NCBI GenBank assembly: GCA_030448185.1
Contig: JAUJNL010000050.1
Span: 1-46,850, forward strand
Origin: Cytophagales bacterium
GTDB lineage: Bacteria > Bacteroidota > Bacteroidia > Cytophagales > 172606-1
Direction of reading: 5' to 3'
Length of the DNA stretch: 46,850 bases
The notes under the pieces are model-generated. The model had not been told where the DNA came from. It saw only the letters and a program-made list of their open reading frames with translations, and did no database searches. The position numbers and the translations under genes are program-made. Shown here piece by piece: positions 44,901 to 46,850 of the stretch (positions are counted from its first letter, which is position 1; each line of letters opens with the position of its first letter).

Positions 44901-45287
44901 AATGTAGCTTTTAAATAATGGCAATAGCTGGAAGTTTTTATTCAGAAAGAGATATTTAAGCGGGATATCCTACGTATTGGAAGAAATCAAACGCAATTTT
45001 AACCAATTATGCTCATAATTTTCAGGTAAGAGCAATTTTTTAGAGAATAACAAAATTTCCGCAATTTTATTGCCGCCAGGTAACGCAATATGTAATATCC
45101 AATTTAAAATAATAGCCATTCATCCACTGATACTTTGGTTAACAAGCAGCTAATCGGCATTTACGGGTTCAAAAGCCTATTATTAATTAGATAGACCAAC
45201 TATTTTTTTATCCACACATGTAATAAAATTCCAATAATATCCATTTTTTGGGATGCTTCTGGGGTAAAACGCGTGGTAATTTGGTGA
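44901..45287. other. intergenic, AT-rich, no gene seen
   Basis: It separates two minus-strand genes, so it should hold the promoter of the coiled-coil protein and the terminator of the biotin carboxylase unit, but I see neither clearly. A GGGTTCAAAAGCC word near 45167 is not part of a tRNA. Confidence 0.4.
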
Positions 45288-46775
45288 TTACCTTCGTTCG
45301 CGCCACCGGCTTACTGACCTGGCAGACTGGGTAATTTCCTGTTCGGGTTTTTGATGCCCCTCATGCAACATCGCAATCAGAGCCGCGGCAATGGCCGCCT
45401 CCAGTGGTTCTGCTGCTTTTTGCAAAAGCCCGGGGGTAAAATACCGGCTTACAAAATGGGTATCGAACTGGCCCGAGAGAAAAGCTTCGTGTTGCATGAC
45501 AAAATGGCAAAACGGCAGCGTGGTTTCTACACCCGTGATCTGGTACTCCTCAATGGCCCTTTTCATGCGATTGATGGCGTCAGTCCGGGTTTGACCGTAA
45601 GTAACCAGTTTTGCGATCATCGGGTCGTAATAAATGGGAATATCCATTCCCTGCTCAAAACCATCATCTACCCGAATGCCCGGTCCTTGCGGCCTGATAT
45701 AGGTCTGCAAACGGCCGATATCGGGGAGGAAACCATTTTGGGGATCTTCCGCGTATACCCGGCTCTCAATGGCATGTCCCCTGATTTGTAAATCCTCCTG
45801 CCGGAAGGCCAAAGTTTCTCCCTGAGCAATGCGAATCTGCTCCTTGACCAGATCCACTCCAGTAATCAGCTCGGTAACGGGATGTTCTACCTGAAGCCGG
45901 GTATTCATTTCGAGGAAATAGTAATTAAGCCCTTCATCCACAATAAACTCTACCGTACCCGCTCCGTAATACCCACAGGCCCGGGCCACATCTACGGCAC
46001 TCCGGCCCATCGCTTCCCGGATTTGGGGAGTAAGCACGGAAGAAGGGGCCTCCTCCACTACCTTCTGGTGCCGGCGTTGAATGGAACACTCCCGTTCAAA
46101 CAGGTGCACGATGTTTCCCAGTTGGTCGCCCAGTACCTGAATCTCGATGTGTTTAGGGGAAGTAATGTATTTTTCAATGAACACGGAGCCATCGCCGAAG
46201 GCCGAAACCGCTTCACTGACGGCCCGCTGCATCTGCTCCTCAAACTCAGACTCACGCTCTACAACCCTCATTCCTTTTCCCCCGCCTCCGGCACTGGCTT
46301 TAATCAGGACCGGATAGCCAATAGTCCGGCAAATGGATTTTGCCGCTGACACATCCGTGATGGCCTGCGCCGAACCGGGAACCATGGGGATATTATACTG
46401 TGCTGCCGCGGCTTTGGCGGCCAGCTTGCTCCCCATCGTCTGAATGGACTCCGGGGAAGGGCCGATAAAAATCAACCCGGCTTGGCTGACTTCCCGGGCA
46501 AAAGCGGCATTTTCCGATAAAAATCCGTATCCCGGGTGAATGGCTTCGGCTCCCGTCTGGCGGCAAGCCTCAATAATTTTATCGCCCCGCAGGTAAGATT
46601 GTCCCGATGGGGCCGGGCCAATACACACTGCTTCGTCGGCATACCGCACATGCAGCGCCTGCCGGTCGGCTTCACTGTATACGGCCACCGTGGCAATTCC
46701 CATTTCACGGGCTGAACGCATCACGCGGAGGGCAATTTCACCGCGGTTCGCCACCAGAATTTTGCTTAGTTTCAT
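45288..46775 (-). CDS. accC: biotin carboxylase (acetyl/acyl-CoA carboxylase subunit)
   Basis: ATP-grasp enzyme that carboxylates biotin on its carrier protein using bicarbonate, the first half-reaction of acetyl- or propionyl-CoA carboxylase. Starts MKLSKILVANRGEIALRVMR. Landmarks are EAIHPGYGFLSENAAFA, the ATP-binding glycine loop ASAGGGGKGMRVV near residue 166, VFIEKYITSPKHIEIQVLGD, ECSIQRRHQKVVEEAPS, YFLEMNTRLQVEHPVTELIT (catalytic core), and GHAIESRVYAEDP. At 495 residues it is about 45 longer than E. coli AccC, with a poorly conserved tail (about 455-495), which fits acyl-CoA carboxylase versions. No carrier-protein gene is in the window. Confidence 0.95.
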   Translation of the reverse strand: MKLSKILVANRGEIALRVMRSAREMGIATVAVYSEADRQALHVRYADEAVCIGPAPSGQSYLRGDKIIEACRQTGAEAIHPGYGFLSENAAFAREVSQAGLIFIGPSPESIQTMGSKLAAKAAAAQYNIPMVPGSAQAITDVSAAKSICRTIGYPVLIKASAGGGGKGMRVVERESEFEEQMQRAVSEAVSAFGDGSVFIEKYITSPKHIEIQVLGDQLGNIVHLFERECSIQRRHQKVVEEAPSSVLTPQIREAMGRSAVDVARACGYYGAGTVEFIVDEGLNYYFLEMNTRLQVEHPVTELITGVDLVKEQIRIAQGETLAFRQEDLQIRGHAIESRVYAEDPQNGFLPDIGRLQTYIRPQGPGIRVDDGFEQGMDIPIYYDPMIAKLVTYGQTRTDAINRMKRAIEEYQITGVETTLPFCHFVMQHEAFLSGQFDTHFVSRYFTPGLLQKAAEPLEAAIAAALIAMLHEGHQKPEQEITQSARSVSRWRERR

Positions 46776-46850
46776 TATCTTAAACCAGGACTTTCACGTT
46801 GCTTGAAAGCCTAAACATACTTAAAAGGTATCTATATCGGAGGAGCACAC

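Noticed and set aside
45160..45235. tRNA gene (GGGTTCAAAAGCC resembles a T-arm)
   Set aside because: No acceptor stem, anticodon arm or D-arm can be drawn around it.

Overview
The window looks like a chromosomal segment of a Bacteroidota bacterium, probably of the Cytophagales (Spirosoma-like). The evidence is the style of the GyrA, HtrA, DapD and AccC proteins, signal peptides ending in AQ or in lipobox cysteines, the almost complete absence of Shine-Dalgarno motifs, a TTG-N19-TAAATTTG promoter before the 3-hydroxyacyl-CoA dehydrogenase gene, and BtuB/BtuG-type outer-membrane B12 uptake genes. No rRNA, tRNA or CRISPR array was found. Species assignment is inference.

Layout. 0-4 kb: intact gyrA and a secreted TPR protein. 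4-12.4 kb: a mobile-element zone. A defective element with ISKra4-type ends and an 8-bp target duplication carries a structured hairpin repeat and an eight-copy 20-bp tandem array, and has itself been hit by an IS5-type element. Further on are an IS4-like/ISNCY element with a 7-bp duplication and an ISKra4 element with a 7-bp duplication. Between and around them lie an intact sorbosone dehydrogenase-like gene, an orphan HATPase-like gene, and wrecks of TraB/GumN, PhoD and GH13 genes. 13-15.2 kb: intact hsp20 and htrA. 15.6-23 kb: a broken M48 peptidase and a broken lipoprotein, one intact hypothetical, then a minus-strand cobalamin operon under a recognisable cobalamin riboswitch (btuB broken, btuG-like intact, cobU internally deleted), plus an XRE regulator and a YkgJ gene that each carry one indel. 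23-27.7 kb: intact S1-domain protein, crcB, a small conserved protein, hbd-type dehydrogenase, dapD and a GT4 glycosyltransferase.

27.8-33.8 kb is the most interesting part. A DtxR/MntR regulator heads a metal ABC operon (binding lipoprotein, ATPase, and a permease fused at its C-terminus to a DtxR-like sensor domain) that ends in a broken second permease. Convergent to it is a two-gene unit: a 56-codon lipoprotein-like peptide ending in YDCPGCGMG followed by a DUF692 (MNIO) enzyme. This has the layout of a RiPP precursor with its multinuclear-iron modifying enzyme, and a short structured transposable repeat sits just upstream.

34-42 kb is a graveyard: shattered partial copies of mnmE with an IS1 remnant, a secreted protein, a HisKA_3 histidine kinase, citrate synthase, and a beta-helix (pectate-lyase-like) protein, all with several frameshifts or deletions. 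42.4-46.8 kb returns to intact genes: a TspO/MBR-like membrane protein, a RES-domain protein, a coiled-coil membrane protein and a biotin carboxylase.

Intact and wrecked genes alternate in blocks. Large deletions, in-frame stops and partial duplications argue for real gene decay rather than only sequencing error, although genes with a single indel (xre, ykgJ) could be either. All functional calls come from reading motifs by eye; no database search was possible.
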